A stretch of DNA of 64,000 nucleotides. It comes from Desulfovibrio sp. TomC (lineage in GTDB: Bacteria; Desulfobacterota; Desulfovibrionia; Desulfovibrionales; Desulfovibrionaceae). The stretch's first letter is position 1, and every line of letters starts with the position of its first letter. A program made the position numbers and the translations under genes. The stretch covers positions 62,001 to 126,000 of the forward strand of contig NZ_JSEH01000005.1 in the NCBI RefSeq assembly GCF_000801335.2, read 5' to 3'. This document shows, piece after piece, positions 29,622-39,444 of the stretch. The notes below the pieces were generated by a model that ran no database searches, was not told the origin of the DNA, and saw only the letters and a program-made list of their open reading frames with translations.

Positions 29622-30158
29622 TTACAGCCAGTATTCGGGATAGCGGCGGGTCGGGGCGGCGTTGACCGCGACAAGGGCCACGGCCAGCATGACCAGCGCC
29701 CCGGAGAGCACCGGAAACAGCACGTAAAGATAGCCCAGGGCGGCAATCTTGGGGCCGCCGCTGACCGCGATAAGGGCCGTGGCTCCGCCCGGGGGATGGA
29801 GGGTGCCGGTGGCGTGCATGAGGGCAATGGCCAACGCCACGGCCAGGGCGCAGACCAGCCACTGGGGTCCCGGCACGGCCAGCCCGACGCTGACCCCGAC
29901 CAGAGCCGAAACGACATGGCCGCCGATCAGGTTTCGCGGCTGGGCCAGCGGGCTTTTGGGCGCGCCGTAGAGGAGCACCGCCGAGGCCCCGAAGGAGCCG
30001 AGCAGCATGGTCAGGCCGGCTGGATCGGCCACGCGCTGGTGCAGCCAGGCAACCGCCCCGATGCCGCCTGCGGCCCCGAGAAACGACCAGACGATTTCCG
30101 CCGCGCCGACCCGGGGCGGGCTGGTCCCGGCCCCGCGCATTTTGGCAAAAAAGTTCAT
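29622..30158 (-). CDS. HPP-family membrane protein
   Basis: A 178-residue protein with four or five membrane segments and the family HPP motif in ATGTLHPPGGATALIAV. HPP proteins have been proposed as nitrite transporters in plastids and cyanobacteria and are often found fused or linked to CBS domains in bacteria. The ATG at 30158 overlaps, in ATGA, the stop of the frame that would complete the upstream CBS gene, which supports this start and an original coupling of the two genes. Confidence 0.88.
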   Translation of the reverse strand: MNFFAKMRGAGTSPPRVGAAEIVWSFLGAAGGIGAVAWLHQRVADPAGLTMLLGSFGASAVLLYGAPKSPLAQPRNLIGGHVVSALVGVSVGLAVPGPQWLVCALAVALAIALMHATGTLHPPGGATALIAVSGGPKIAALGYLYVLFPVLSGALVMLAVALVAVNAAPTRRYPEYWL

Positions 30159-30786
30159 AAGCCGCACTCCCCGGGCGCCCCCGGCAGGAACCGACCACAT
30201 CGGCCCGGCTGACCAGGCCGCACAGGCCGTTGGCGTCGACCACAGGCAGGCGGTTGCAGCCTTTCGCGGCCATGAGGGCCGCCGCCTGGCTGCGCGGCGT
30301 GTCCGGGCCGATGACCACGGCCGGGCTGGTCATGAGGGCCGAGACCGGGGCGTCGCCCGGAGGCGGGGCCGGCGCTGGGGCCGAGCAATCGGCCGGGGCC
30401 AGAAGCCGGGCGGCCAGGGCGGCCGGGCTGGCGTCGCCGGGCAGAGCGAGCAGGCGCAGCAGATCCTTGACTGATACGACGCCGACCACTGTCCGGCCGG
30501 AGACGACCGGCAGTCCCGAAACGCCGGCGGCGGCCATGATTCGGGCGGCCTCCCGGGCTGTGGCTCCGGGCGCGACCACCGCGACGTCGCGGGTCATGAT
30601 CTCGGCCACAGGGACGTCGCGGGCCAGTCGGGCACTGGCGTGGGCGTAGGCCAGCCGGTACAGGGCCAGGGCGTCGGCCGGGGAAATATCCACATAGCCG
30701 CCCAAACGGCGCATGGCGTCCAGAATGTCTTCGACGTCCATGGCATCCATAGCCGGGGGCCGGGCCGGGGAGTGGTCGGTTGGCAT
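30155..30786 (-). CDS. CBS-domain protein with an apparent 1-nt deletion near its 3' end
   Basis: Starts MPTDHSPARPP at 30786 behind AGGAGG. Two CBS domains follow: PVAEIMTRDVAVVAPGATA to VVSVKDLLRLL, and PVSALMTSPAVVIGPDTP to GLVSRADVV. After RADVV the frame is lost: as sequenced it stays open far into the neighbouring gene, but restoring one base at about 30193 gives RADVVRFLPGAPGECGL then TGA, overlapping the HPP start. The two CBS domains would bind adenine nucleotides and gate HPP function. The deletion could be real or a sequencing error. Confidence 0.8.
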
Positions 30787-30876
30787 GGTGCGTCCTCCTT
30801 GGGGGGCAGTCTGCCCGGCGGGCGGCGCGCAGTCCATGACCTAAGTCAAGCTCTCCAGGCGGGGTGGGGCAGATGC

Positions 30877-30908
30877 AAAAAGGGAACGCCGTTGCCGGCG
30901 TTCCCTTT
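30877..30908 (-). terminator. terminator of amtB-glnK
   Basis: AAAGGGAACGCCG (30879-30891) pairs with CGGCGTTCCCTTT (30896-30908) around TTGC. On the - strand the stem runs into five T (30881-30877 complement), 26 bp past the glnK stop. Confidence 0.88.
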
Positions 30909-30933
30909 GCGTTTTCACAGGGGCGCTTGGGCG

Positions 30934-32876
<1,943 letters not shown>

Positions 32877-33524
32877 GTTTCTCTCCGAAGCCTGGGGTTC
32901 TACCGACAGGAGCGTCGGCTATGCACCGATTGCCGCCACGCGGCGTGTCGCCGGACCGGTTAGGAGGAATCGAAGGGAGTAAACATGGGGGGCCTCCGGG
33001 GACTATTGCGTTGTTGTGTCTGTAAAGGATCTTGCAATGTTGGGGCCACGTTTAAAATGGCCTGTAATAAAACGATTTTCTTGATTCCTGCGCGTGACTT
33101 TCGGAGAAATCCAGGGTTTGCTACATTTTTGTCGTACAGTTTGGTGTCAAGTGTGTCGCAGTCAGGAACTGTGAACAATTTTCAATGCCAGACGCCCGCC
33201 TTCAGTAGCGCAAAGACAGGTTTTTGTAACATTTCAAGTTAGTAATGTTGTCGTTATTGTTAATTCTTGCGATTGTCCCCATTGGAGCGCATAAAGAACG
33301 ATCGCACCCTTTTGCTCTGTCCGGACACCGTCGGCTGCCGTGCGTCACGGCAACGCAGGCTCCCGGACGCTGTTTGCCGCATTAAGCGCCGCCTCCCGCC
33401 GGTGGCTGGCCTGCAAACGCGGGTTGTGACGCAGTTGTCCGGCGTGGTTTGTCGGCGGCCGGTCCGGCAATCCTTCCTGGAAAGGATGCTGGACATTTTT
33501 GTCTGTACAGCGCAGCCTGACGCC
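32877..33524. other. 648-bp intergenic region between amtB and ynfA
   Basis: Holds the amtB sigma54 promoter and an AT-rich stretch (33060-33270) unlike the surrounding GC-rich DNA. I see no convincing gene; short open frames lack ribosome-binding sites and family similarity. Enhancer sites for an NtrC-type activator would be expected at about 33100-33250, but I could not pick a clear dyad. Confidence 0.5.
33034..33048 (-). promoter_or_regulatory. sigma54 promoter of amtB-glnK
   Basis: On the - strand TGGC (33048-33045), seven bases, TTGC (33037-33034) matches the -24/-12 spacing of RpoN promoters. It lies about 160 bp before amtB and implies NtrC-type activation under nitrogen limitation. 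Confidence 0.75.
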
Positions 33525-33848
33525 ATGGTTCGCACCGCATTCTGGTATGCGCTGGCCGCTGTGGGCGAAATCGCCGGCTGCTACGCCTTCTACGCCTGGC
33601 TGCGCCTTGGCCGTTCGCCCTGGTGGATTGTGCCCGGACTGGCCTCCCTGGCCGCCTTCGCCCTGGCGCTCACCCGGGTGGAGGCCGCTGCGGCCGGACG
33701 CATCTTCGCCGCCTACGGCGGCATCTACATCCTGGCCTCCCTGGTCTGGATGCATGTTGTCGAGGGGCAGTCCCCGGACCGCTTTGATCTGGCCGGCGCG
33801 GCCCTGTGTCTGGCCGGCAGCGCCCTCATCCTCCTGGCTCCGCGCTAA
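33525..33848 (+). CDS. YnfA/UPF0060 family small membrane protein
   Basis: A 107-residue protein with four membrane segments, starting [22 protein letters not shown] and containing [39 protein letters not shown] and [20 protein letters not shown], all family hallmarks. YnfA resembles small multidrug resistance transporters. I chose the ATG at 33525 for family length; an in-frame ATG at 33486 with an adjacent GGAAAGG is possible. Confidence 0.9.
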   Translation: MVRTAFWYALAAVGEIAGCYAFYAWLRLGRSPWWIVPGLASLAAFALALTRVEAAAAGRIFAAYGGIYILASLVWMHVVEGQSPDRFDLAGAALCLAGSALILLAPR

Positions 33849-33899
33849 GCTGTCGCTGCGTCCCTTGCCCCGGGCCGGTCCATGGCCTAGACTGCGGCC

Positions 33900-34781
33900 A
33901 TGACGCCCGATACGACTTCTGTCACGCCGGTGGCCTGGAACGGCGTCCGCCTGCAGGTGCCGGCGGACTGGCGGCCGACCCGTCTGGGGCTTGGCTATCT
34001 GCTCTTTGAAGACGGCAGCGGTCCGGCCTTTGAACTCAAATGGCGGCGAAACGCCGGCCGGGAAGGCATGGAATCCGCCTTTCGGGCCATGACGCCCAAG
34101 GGCCGGGCCAGACAGGCCGAGGCCCTGCCAACGGCCTGGACGCGCCGGCTGGCCGATTTTGAATCCATGCCCATCACCTGGACCACCGGGCAGCACGCCG
34201 GCTGCGGGGCTGCGCTGTTTTGTCCGGACTGTGGTCTGGCCGCCATCTTTCAAGGCTACGGCGGCCCGGACGGGCCAAGTCCCGCCCGGGTGGCGGAAAT
34301 CGCCGCCGTGCTGGGCAGCCTGGCCCATCACGAACCCGGACCGCCGGCCTTTGCCCTCTATGGTCTGGCCTATGTGCCGCCGCCGGACTACCTGCTTTCC
34401 GCCTTTCAGTTCGTCCCGGGCCGCTTCAGCCTGACTTTTGCCAAAGGGCGCAACCGCCTGGACGTCGTGCGGCTGGCTCCGGCCGAGGTGTTGCTGGCCC
34501 GCAGCGAGCTGCCCCGGCTGGCGGCCCAGACCTTCGGTTTCGAGGCCGACGCCGGCGCAACCACGGCCTCCATGGGCCGGTCTCCGGCCGTGTGGCTGGC
34601 CGAACGCCAGGACACGGGCTGGGTGTCCCGCATCGCCCGGGCCTTGGGCCGGCCGGCCCGGCTGGCCGTGCTGCGTCACGACACGACCGTGGACAAGCTC
34701 CTTGGCGCGGCAGCCTCCGGTCCCAAACCCATCGATGCCGGCTGGCTGGCCGAAACAGCGGGGCGCTGTGTTTCCCTTTAG
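33900..34781 (+). CDS. protein of unknown function, first gene of PqqD/molybdopterin cassette
   Basis: A 293-residue soluble protein I do not recognise. The N-terminal part (WNGVRLQVPADWRPTRLGLGYL, FELKWRR) reads like a DcrB/PsbP-type small beta domain, which is a guess. A CxxC in FCPDCGLAAIFQGY (about 110-123) could bind metal. There is no signal peptide. Its last 14 bases overlap the next gene, so it is cotranslated with a PqqD-like protein and a molybdopterin oxidoreductase. Confidence 0.75.
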   Translation: MTPDTTSVTPVAWNGVRLQVPADWRPTRLGLGYLLFEDGSGPAFELKWRRNAGREGMESAFRAMTPKGRARQAEALPTAWTRRLADFESMPITWTTGQHAGCGAALFCPDCGLAAIFQGYGGPDGPSPARVAEIAAVLGSLAHHEPGPPAFALYGLAYVPPPDYLLSAFQFVPGRFSLTFAKGRNRLDVVRLAPAEVLLARSELPRLAAQTFGFEADAGATTASMGRSPAVWLAERQDTGWVSRIARALGRPARLAVLRHDTTVDKLLGAAASGPKPIDAGWLAETAGRCVSL

Positions 34782-35187
34782 ATCGAAAAAACCTCCGGTC
34801 CCGGTCATGAGCCGGGATGCGGCCATGGCCCTGGCCCCGGTTGCCAGCCGCGACGTGGAGCAAAGCAGCACGTCGGACGGGCTGGTGCGCCTGTCCGTGC
34901 CCGTGTCCGTGCGACCGGCCCTGGCCGGGCTGGCCAAGCGGTTCGGAGCCTGGGACGGCCGGGTACTGCGAAAAACCGTGGAACTCGACGCCGTGGGCAC
35001 GTTTGTGTGGCAACACATCAACGGCCGGGCGACGGTGGGGGAAATTGCCGCCGCCCTGGCCGCCCGCTACGGCTTGGACGCCAATGAGGCCCGACTGGCG
35101 GTAGCGGAATTTTTGCGCCAACTCGGTCGCCGGGGAGCGGTGGGATTTGCCGAACCCGGGACCGGAAAGCGGGGAGCCCGACCATGA
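34768..35187 (+). CDS. PqqD-like peptide-binding protein
   Basis: The C-terminal ~65 residues fit the PqqD fold: ELDAVGTFVWQHINGRATV, EIAAALAARYGLDANEARLAV and FLRQLGRRGAV. PqqD proteins hold precursor peptides for radical-SAM or other modifying enzymes, but neither a precursor nor such an enzyme is nearby. I use the GTG at 34768 (139 residues), inside the end of the previous gene; the ATG at 34807 is an alternative. The stop overlaps the following ATG. Confidence 0.78.
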   Translation: MFPFRSKKPPVPVMSRDAAMALAPVASRDVEQSSTSDGLVRLSVPVSVRPALAGLAKRFGAWDGRVLRKTVELDAVGTFVWQHINGRATVGEIAAALAARYGLDANEARLAVAEFLRQLGRRGAVGFAEPGTGKRGARP

Positions 35188-35894
35188 CGCGCATCACCAG
35201 ACGACTGGCGCTCAAACTGCTTGGAGCCGCCGTTGCCGTGGGGCATCTGCCGGCCCGGGCCTGGGCTTATTTCATTGCCGCGCTGCCGACGCGCACGGTG
35301 GAGATCGAGGATTTCACCTTTGATGCCGCAACCGGACTTGTGCGCCAGGGCGGGGCGGCCAACCCCTACGTTCTGACCGTGGACGGGCTGGTGGATCGTC
35401 CGGCCAGCCTGGATTATGCCGCCCTTGGCGCTTTGCCCCAGGTCTCCCAGACCGTGGATTTCCACTGCGTCGAGGGCTGGTCCGTGGCCGATCTGGCCTG
35501 GAGCGGGGTGCGCCCGGCGACCATTGCCGCGCTGGTTGGTCCCAAACCCGAGGCGCGCTACGTGATCTTTCACGCCCTGGGCCGGACCCGATCCCGGCCC
35601 GAGGGCCTTGACCATTATGTCGAATGCCTGCCCCTGGCCGATCTGCTGCACCCGGCCATGGACTGCCTGCTGGCCCTGAACCTGGGAGGCGCACCCCTGC
35701 CTCTGGCCCATGGCGCACCGCTGCGGCTCCTTTCGCCCTATGACCTGGCCTACAAGTCCATCAAGTTCGTCACGCGCCTGGAGTTCGCCGCCAAGCCGGT
35801 GGACGGCTGGTGGACCCGGGCCAACGACGTTTACGACCGCATCGCCCCCGTGCCCCCCGACCGCCTGCGCCAAAAAGACCCGCGTACGCGTTGA
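35184..35894 (+). CDS. periplasmic molybdopterin-dependent oxidoreductase (sulfite oxidase/MsrP-like)
   Basis: The 236-residue protein has a twin-arginine leader (TRRLALKLLG, residues 5-14) and a single sulfite-oxidase-type pterin domain. The Mo-ligand Cys is in VDFHCVEGWSV (about residue 95), and LSPYDLAYKSIKFVTRLEF is the conserved end of the domain. It lacks the dimerisation domain of sulfite oxidase and so resembles MsrP/YedY. The substrate is unknown. It completes a three-gene cassette by an ATGA overlap; the tup-mob genes in this window could supply its cofactor. Confidence 0.87.
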   Translation: MTRITRRLALKLLGAAVAVGHLPARAWAYFIAALPTRTVEIEDFTFDAATGLVRQGGAANPYVLTVDGLVDRPASLDYAALGALPQVSQTVDFHCVEGWSVADLAWSGVRPATIAALVGPKPEARYVIFHALGRTRSRPEGLDHYVECLPLADLLHPAMDCLLALNLGGAPLPLAHGAPLRLLSPYDLAYKSIKFVTRLEFAAKPVDGWWTRANDVYDRIAPVPPDRLRQKDPRTR

Positions 35895-35903
35895 CGGGAG
35901 GAG

Positions 35904-35949
35904 CAAAGGCCCGGTTCTCCATCGGGTTTGACGGATGACCGGGCCTTTG
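35904..35949. terminator. hairpin between convergent genes
   Basis: CAAAGGCCCGGT (35904-35915) and ACCGGGCCTTTG (35938-35949) form a perfect 12-bp stem around 22 bases, 10 bp after the oxidoreductase and 57 bp from the end of the DUF1254 gene. There is no U-tract, so termination efficiency is uncertain. Confidence 0.55.
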
Positions 35950-36005
35950 CCGGGAGGGGGGCTCGTGGGACATTGCAGCGCCCGCCGCCACCGATTGTGC
36001 TTTGA

Positions 36006-37433
36006 TTACTTGCTCTGCACGATAACCGGCGGCTTCCAGTCGCCCTTGCCGATCGGCAGGATCGTCGGGGACTCCACGCGCGGCCAGTAGAGGCGCATGG
36101 CGAGGTAGATCGGACCATCGGGGGCAGGGAGCCAGTTGCTTTCTTTTTCGGCTCCCGGGCTGTCCTTTTGAATGTAGAGCGTCAACGATCCATCGGCGTT
36201 CTTTTTCAAGTCCGGCAGCATCGGCGAATTGATCAGGTAGCGGTTGATCTTGTTCTTGATCAGAAACTGGGTCTGGCCGTCGTACATGGTCACCGACCAG
36301 AAGGCGTTTACCGGCGGGAATTCATTGGCCGGAAAGGTGAGCGTGTAGTTGCTCTTGCTTCCATCGAGCGGCGAGCCGTCGGCCAGTCTTGTGGCCAGCG
36401 GATAGGCGGCTTCGATGGACTCGTTGCCATAGATTCCCGCTTGCGCCCCTGCAGCGCGTTTCAGCCAATCGCCGTTGAAAAAGGCGCGATCCCCAAAAAA
36501 GTTGCTGAGCTCCCAGCCATTTAACCGAATCAGCTGCGTCTTGAGGTATTCTGCGATTTTGGCTTTGCCGTCCTCCATGCCTGCCGCCATTGCTTTCTTT
36601 TGCTCTAAAGAGAGCGCGTCAAAGTTGAAGGTCTTGCCCGAGCCAACTCCGATCTTGGCGAGCTTCGCGCGAATTTCCTTTTCCTCGGGACCGGCAGGCG
36701 CGAATTGGAGCGAGAAATCCAGGTAGTCGAAAAATTTCGTTTTCACCATTTCTTTGCTGAACTTCGGGAAATCGATCTTCGGCGCCCGGCCGGGGGCTGG
36801 CTGGCCGAGGAACGCGGAGAGCGGTTTCACGCCGTAACCGGACTGGACTTTCACCACGTTTGGCATGTCTTGCGGATTGAAGAGCTGGGTGCGGTAGGCC
36901 ACCAGCGAGAATTGGGTGGTGGAGTGAAAAACTTTCTTGATCCCTTTCGGGGTCTCTCCCTTCCAGCCTGGGCCGACAACCATATAGTCGCCCGCTTCGG
37001 ACCCGGTGGCGCGGCTTCCGATGTAGCCGTAAATGAATGTGTTGCCGTCCTCAAGCATCACCGAGTAGTAACGGCCCTTTTCCACAGCGGGAACGGACAG
37101 GACAATTGGCTCCGCCCGTAGGTCGAGCCACAGCAACGAGTAAGGCGTGTCGCTGTTTGGCGTGATGATCGCAGTGTCTTTGTAGGTGAAGACGCGCGCC
37201 TCGTTTTTGATGTGGTTGAACGGGGCCTTGAACTGGCCGGAATCGCGGTTGACGACGTATTCGTTCATCACCCCATAGTTCATGACGATAGGGAGACCGT
37301 AGATGAAGCCTTCCTCGGCGATGGCCTCAATTTCGGATGAAGTGAGGCCTATGTCCGCGTGGGCTGTAAGGAGAGGGAGCAACGCGAGCACAAGCATCGT
37401 GCTCAGAAGGACCTTCGGCAGTGTGGTTTTCAT
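36006..37433 (-). CDS. DUF1254/DUF1214 secreted protein
   Basis: A 475-residue precursor with a signal peptide (residues 1-26, ending TAHA). It shows the DUF1254 region (EGFIYGLPIVMNYGVMNEYVV, NSDTPYSLLWLDLRAEPIVL) and the DUF1214 region (FPPVNAFWSVTMYDGQTQFLI, NRYLINSPMLPDLKKNADGSLTLYIQ, WLPAPDGPIYLAMRLYWP). The family is widespread and uncharacterised. Codon use is visibly less GC-rich than its neighbours, and it stands alone with its own AT-rich promoter region, which suggests acquisition by transfer. Confidence 0.88.
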   Translation of the reverse strand: MKTTLPKVLLSTMLVLALLPLLTAHADIGLTSSEIEAIAEEGFIYGLPIVMNYGVMNEYVVNRDSGQFKAPFNHIKNEARVFTYKDTAIITPNSDTPYSLLWLDLRAEPIVLSVPAVEKGRYYSVMLEDGNTFIYGYIGSRATGSEAGDYMVVGPGWKGETPKGIKKVFHSTTQFSLVAYRTQLFNPQDMPNVVKVQSGYGVKPLSAFLGQPAPGRAPKIDFPKFSKEMVKTKFFDYLDFSLQFAPAGPEEKEIRAKLAKIGVGSGKTFNFDALSLEQKKAMAAGMEDGKAKIAEYLKTQLIRLNGWELSNFFGDRAFFNGDWLKRAAGAQAGIYGNESIEAAYPLATRLADGSPLDGSKSNYTLTFPANEFPPVNAFWSVTMYDGQTQFLIKNKINRYLINSPMLPDLKKNADGSLTLYIQKDSPGAEKESNWLPAPDGPIYLAMRLYWPRVESPTILPIGKGDWKPPVIVQSK

Positions 37434-37507
37434 GAAATTGGGTCTCCTTTATTCGGCTGGGGCCAACTCACGGTGAATACCAACGACGTGCTTCTCATGA
37501 TTACAGA

Positions 37508-37524
37508 GGAATTAGTATAATTCC
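37508..37524. promoter_or_regulatory. palindrome upstream of DUF1254 gene
   Basis: GGAATTA-GTA-TAATTCC is a perfect 17-bp palindrome 75 bp upstream of the DUF1254 start and contains TATACT on the - strand, a good -10 candidate. It could be an operator overlapping the promoter. Confidence 0.5.
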
Positions 37525-37700
37525 AACTCGACAACAAGTCGCAAGAACGGTGGGTTGCCGAACGCCGGTCAGGGGACCCCTCAAGACGTTGTCATTGCGA
37601 GAGAAGTATTTCTGAGCGCGTTTCATTTCCCGTTTTCTGAAGCGACCCAGAGTGCCGCCAGCGCCGCGAACCCCCGAAAGAGCTTCTTCCGGTTGGGGGT

Positions 37701-37731
37701 CCGGGGGCCTGGGCCCCCGGCCGCCGGAGGC
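37701..37731 (-). repeat. intergenic hairpin repeat, copy 3 (inverted)
   Basis: On the - strand GCCTCCGGCGG precedes an 8-bp stem CCGGGGGC/GCCCCCGG and then GGACCCCC. It lies 23 bp past the purine nucleoside phosphorylase stop, in the same orientation as that gene, as expected for a 3'-end element. Confidence 0.75.
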
Positions 37732-37753
37732 GTCTTCTCTTCTTTTTCCTTTC

Positions 37754-38578
37754 CTAACATGCTGGAATAACGGAGGTCAGTAGCCGCGTCAGGTTGCCTT
37801 CGGCTTGTTTGGCCGTGGCGATGACGGCTTCCAGGGTGGTTTCGGCCATGCAGTCGGGCAGATTGAGGTTGGTCAGGCAGGAGATGGCCAGCACGGAAAG
37901 GCCCAGATGTCGGGCGGCGATGACCTCGGTCACGGTGGACATGCCGACCGCATCGGCTCCAAGCAGGCGCAGCATCCGGGTTTCGGCCGGCGTTTCCAGG
38001 CTTGGCCCGGCCACCCCGGCGTAGACGCCGCGTTCCAGCCGGATGCCCAGTTCCAGGGCCTTGGCGTCGGCAAGCTCGCCCAGGCGTCGGCTGTAGGCCT
38101 GGCTCATGTCCGGGAAACGCGGTCCGGCTCCGTCGTCGTTGGGGCCGGTCAGGGGGTTTTTCCCGGTCAGGTTGATGTGATCGGTGATGCGCATGAGGCC
38201 GCCGGCGGCGAAGTGGGGATCGAGGGCCCCGGCGGCGTTGGTCAGCACCAGGGTCTTGACGCCCAGTCCGGCCAGCAGGCGCACGCCGGAGGCCACGTCG
38301 CTGGGGGAGTGGCCTTCGTACAGATGCAGCCGGCCGGAGAGGAGCAGCACCGGTTTGGATTCGATCCGTCCCAGGGCCAGAAGGCCGGCATGGCTTGGGG
38401 CCGTGGACCGGGGAAAGCCCGGAAGGTCTGCGGTGGCGATTTCCCGGCGGTCGGCCAGGGCGGCGGCGATGCCGCCAAGGCCCGTGCCGGACACCAGGCC
38501 CACGCACTGCGCCGGGATCGACCCGAGCCGCGAGGCCGCCGCTTCGGTGGCGCGCTTTACATCATCGTTATAATACAT
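37754..38578 (-). CDS. purine nucleoside phosphorylase
   Basis: The trimeric (type II) enzyme cleaves inosine and guanosine to base and ribose-1-phosphate. The 274-residue protein has GLVSGTGLGGIAAAL (phosphate loop), GRLHLYEGHSPSDV (the family GHS... segment), LVLTNAAGAL and GPSLETPAETRMLRLLGADAVGMSTVTEV, which holds the base- and ribose-binding residues. I set the start at 38578 (MYYNDDVKRATEAA), giving the usual family length; GGGGG lies 8 bp upstream. It is divergent from motA. Confidence 0.92.
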   Translation of the reverse strand: MYYNDDVKRATEAAASRLGSIPAQCVGLVSGTGLGGIAAALADRREIATADLPGFPRSTAPSHAGLLALGRIESKPVLLLSGRLHLYEGHSPSDVASGVRLLAGLGVKTLVLTNAAGALDPHFAAGGLMRITDHINLTGKNPLTGPNDDGAGPRFPDMSQAYSRRLGELADAKALELGIRLERGVYAGVAGPSLETPAETRMLRLLGADAVGMSTVTEVIAARHLGLSVLAISCLTNLNLPDCMAETTLEAVIATAKQAEGNLTRLLTSVIPAC

Positions 38579-38688
38579 AAGAATAACCCCCGTTGCCTGC
38601 CGTCGTAGCATGGGACCGGCGTCTCGGGAAAGGGATGCCTTTTCCGTCGACGCCGTTACATAAATACCCCGCCAATACGGACGGATCC

Positions 38689-39444
38689 ATGGATATTGCC
38701 ACTTTTCTTGGCCTGATCGTAGGCATTTTCATGGTGCTTGGCGCCATTTTTATGGGCGGTACGCTTGGCCCTTTTCTGAACATACATGCCATCATGATCG
38801 TTTTTGGCGGCTCGTTGGCTTCCATTTGCGTCACCTATCCCTTTCAGGAAGTCTTTCAGGCCTTCTCGGCCATGCTGCAGATTTTTTCCTCGCGCAAAGT
38901 CCGTGACGCCGAAGTGGTCGACATGATGGTGCGCATCGCCGAGATCAGTCGCCGCGAGGGCCTGATCGCCCTGGAGAACATCCAGACCGACAACGCCATC
39001 CTGAAAAAAGCCTGCCAGCTCATTGCCGACAACGCCAACCCAAGTCTCATCCGTGAGACCTTGCGTATCGAGATCGGTTCCATGAAGCAGCGCCACGCCG
39101 TGGGCGAGGCGGTGTTCAAGTCTCTGGCCGGGTACGCCCCGGCTTTCGGACTGGTCGGCACCTTGATTGGTCTGGTCCAAATGTTCTCCCGCCTTGATGA
39201 CCCCAAGAGTCTGGGGCCGGCCATGGCCGTGGCCATCACGGCCACCTTCTACGGGGCGCTGTTGTGCAACCTCTTTTTCCTGCCCGTGGCCGGCAAACTC
39301 CGCTCCAGAACGCTTAACGAGACGCTCCAGCTTGAAATCATCTTCGAAGGGGCCAAGTGCATCCTGGAGAACAACAACCCCCGTCTGGTTTACGAAAAGC
39401 TCTCTTCTTTCGTACCGCCCAAGGACCGCCATTATGGCCGATGA
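38689..39444 (+). CDS. motA: flagellar motor stator protein MotA
   Basis: The 251-residue stator subunit has four membrane segments (MDIATFLGLIVGIFMVLGAIF, IMIVFGGSLASICVTY, and the pair near 160-215: YAPAFGLVGTLIGLVQMF, AVAITATFYGALLCNLFFL) with the cytoplasmic torque loop between. The ATG at 38689 gives the family N-terminus. It overlaps motB by 11 bp. The sequence is of the MotA/PomA type; which ion drives it cannot be told from MotA alone. Confidence 0.95.
   Translation: MDIATFLGLIVGIFMVLGAIFMGGTLGPFLNIHAIMIVFGGSLASICVTYPFQEVFQAFSAMLQIFSSRKVRDAEVVDMMVRIAEISRREGLIALENIQTDNAILKKACQLIADNANPSLIRETLRIEIGSMKQRHAVGEAVFKSLAGYAPAFGLVGTLIGLVQMFSRLDDPKSLGPAMAVAITATFYGALLCNLFFLPVAGKLRSRTLNETLQLEIIFEGAKCILENNNPRLVYEKLSSFVPPKDRHYGR

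Larger units (their letters stand above)
37434..37753. other. 320-bp intergenic region, DUF1254 promoter side
   Basis: Less GC-rich than its surroundings up to about 37650. Contains the palindrome and an inverted copy of the hairpin repeat listed separately. No gene seen. Confidence 0.5.

Noticed and set aside
29143-30786. A single 548-codon reading of the CBS gene running on into the acetyltransferase gene
   Set aside because: After the second CBS domain it has no family similarity, is basic and Gly/Arg/Pro-rich, and overlaps the HPP gene antiregister; a one-base deletion explains it better.
32985-33242. Small gene in the AT-rich amtB upstream region
   Set aside because: The short frames on both strands lack a ribosome-binding site and recognisable features, and the region already holds the sigma54 promoter.
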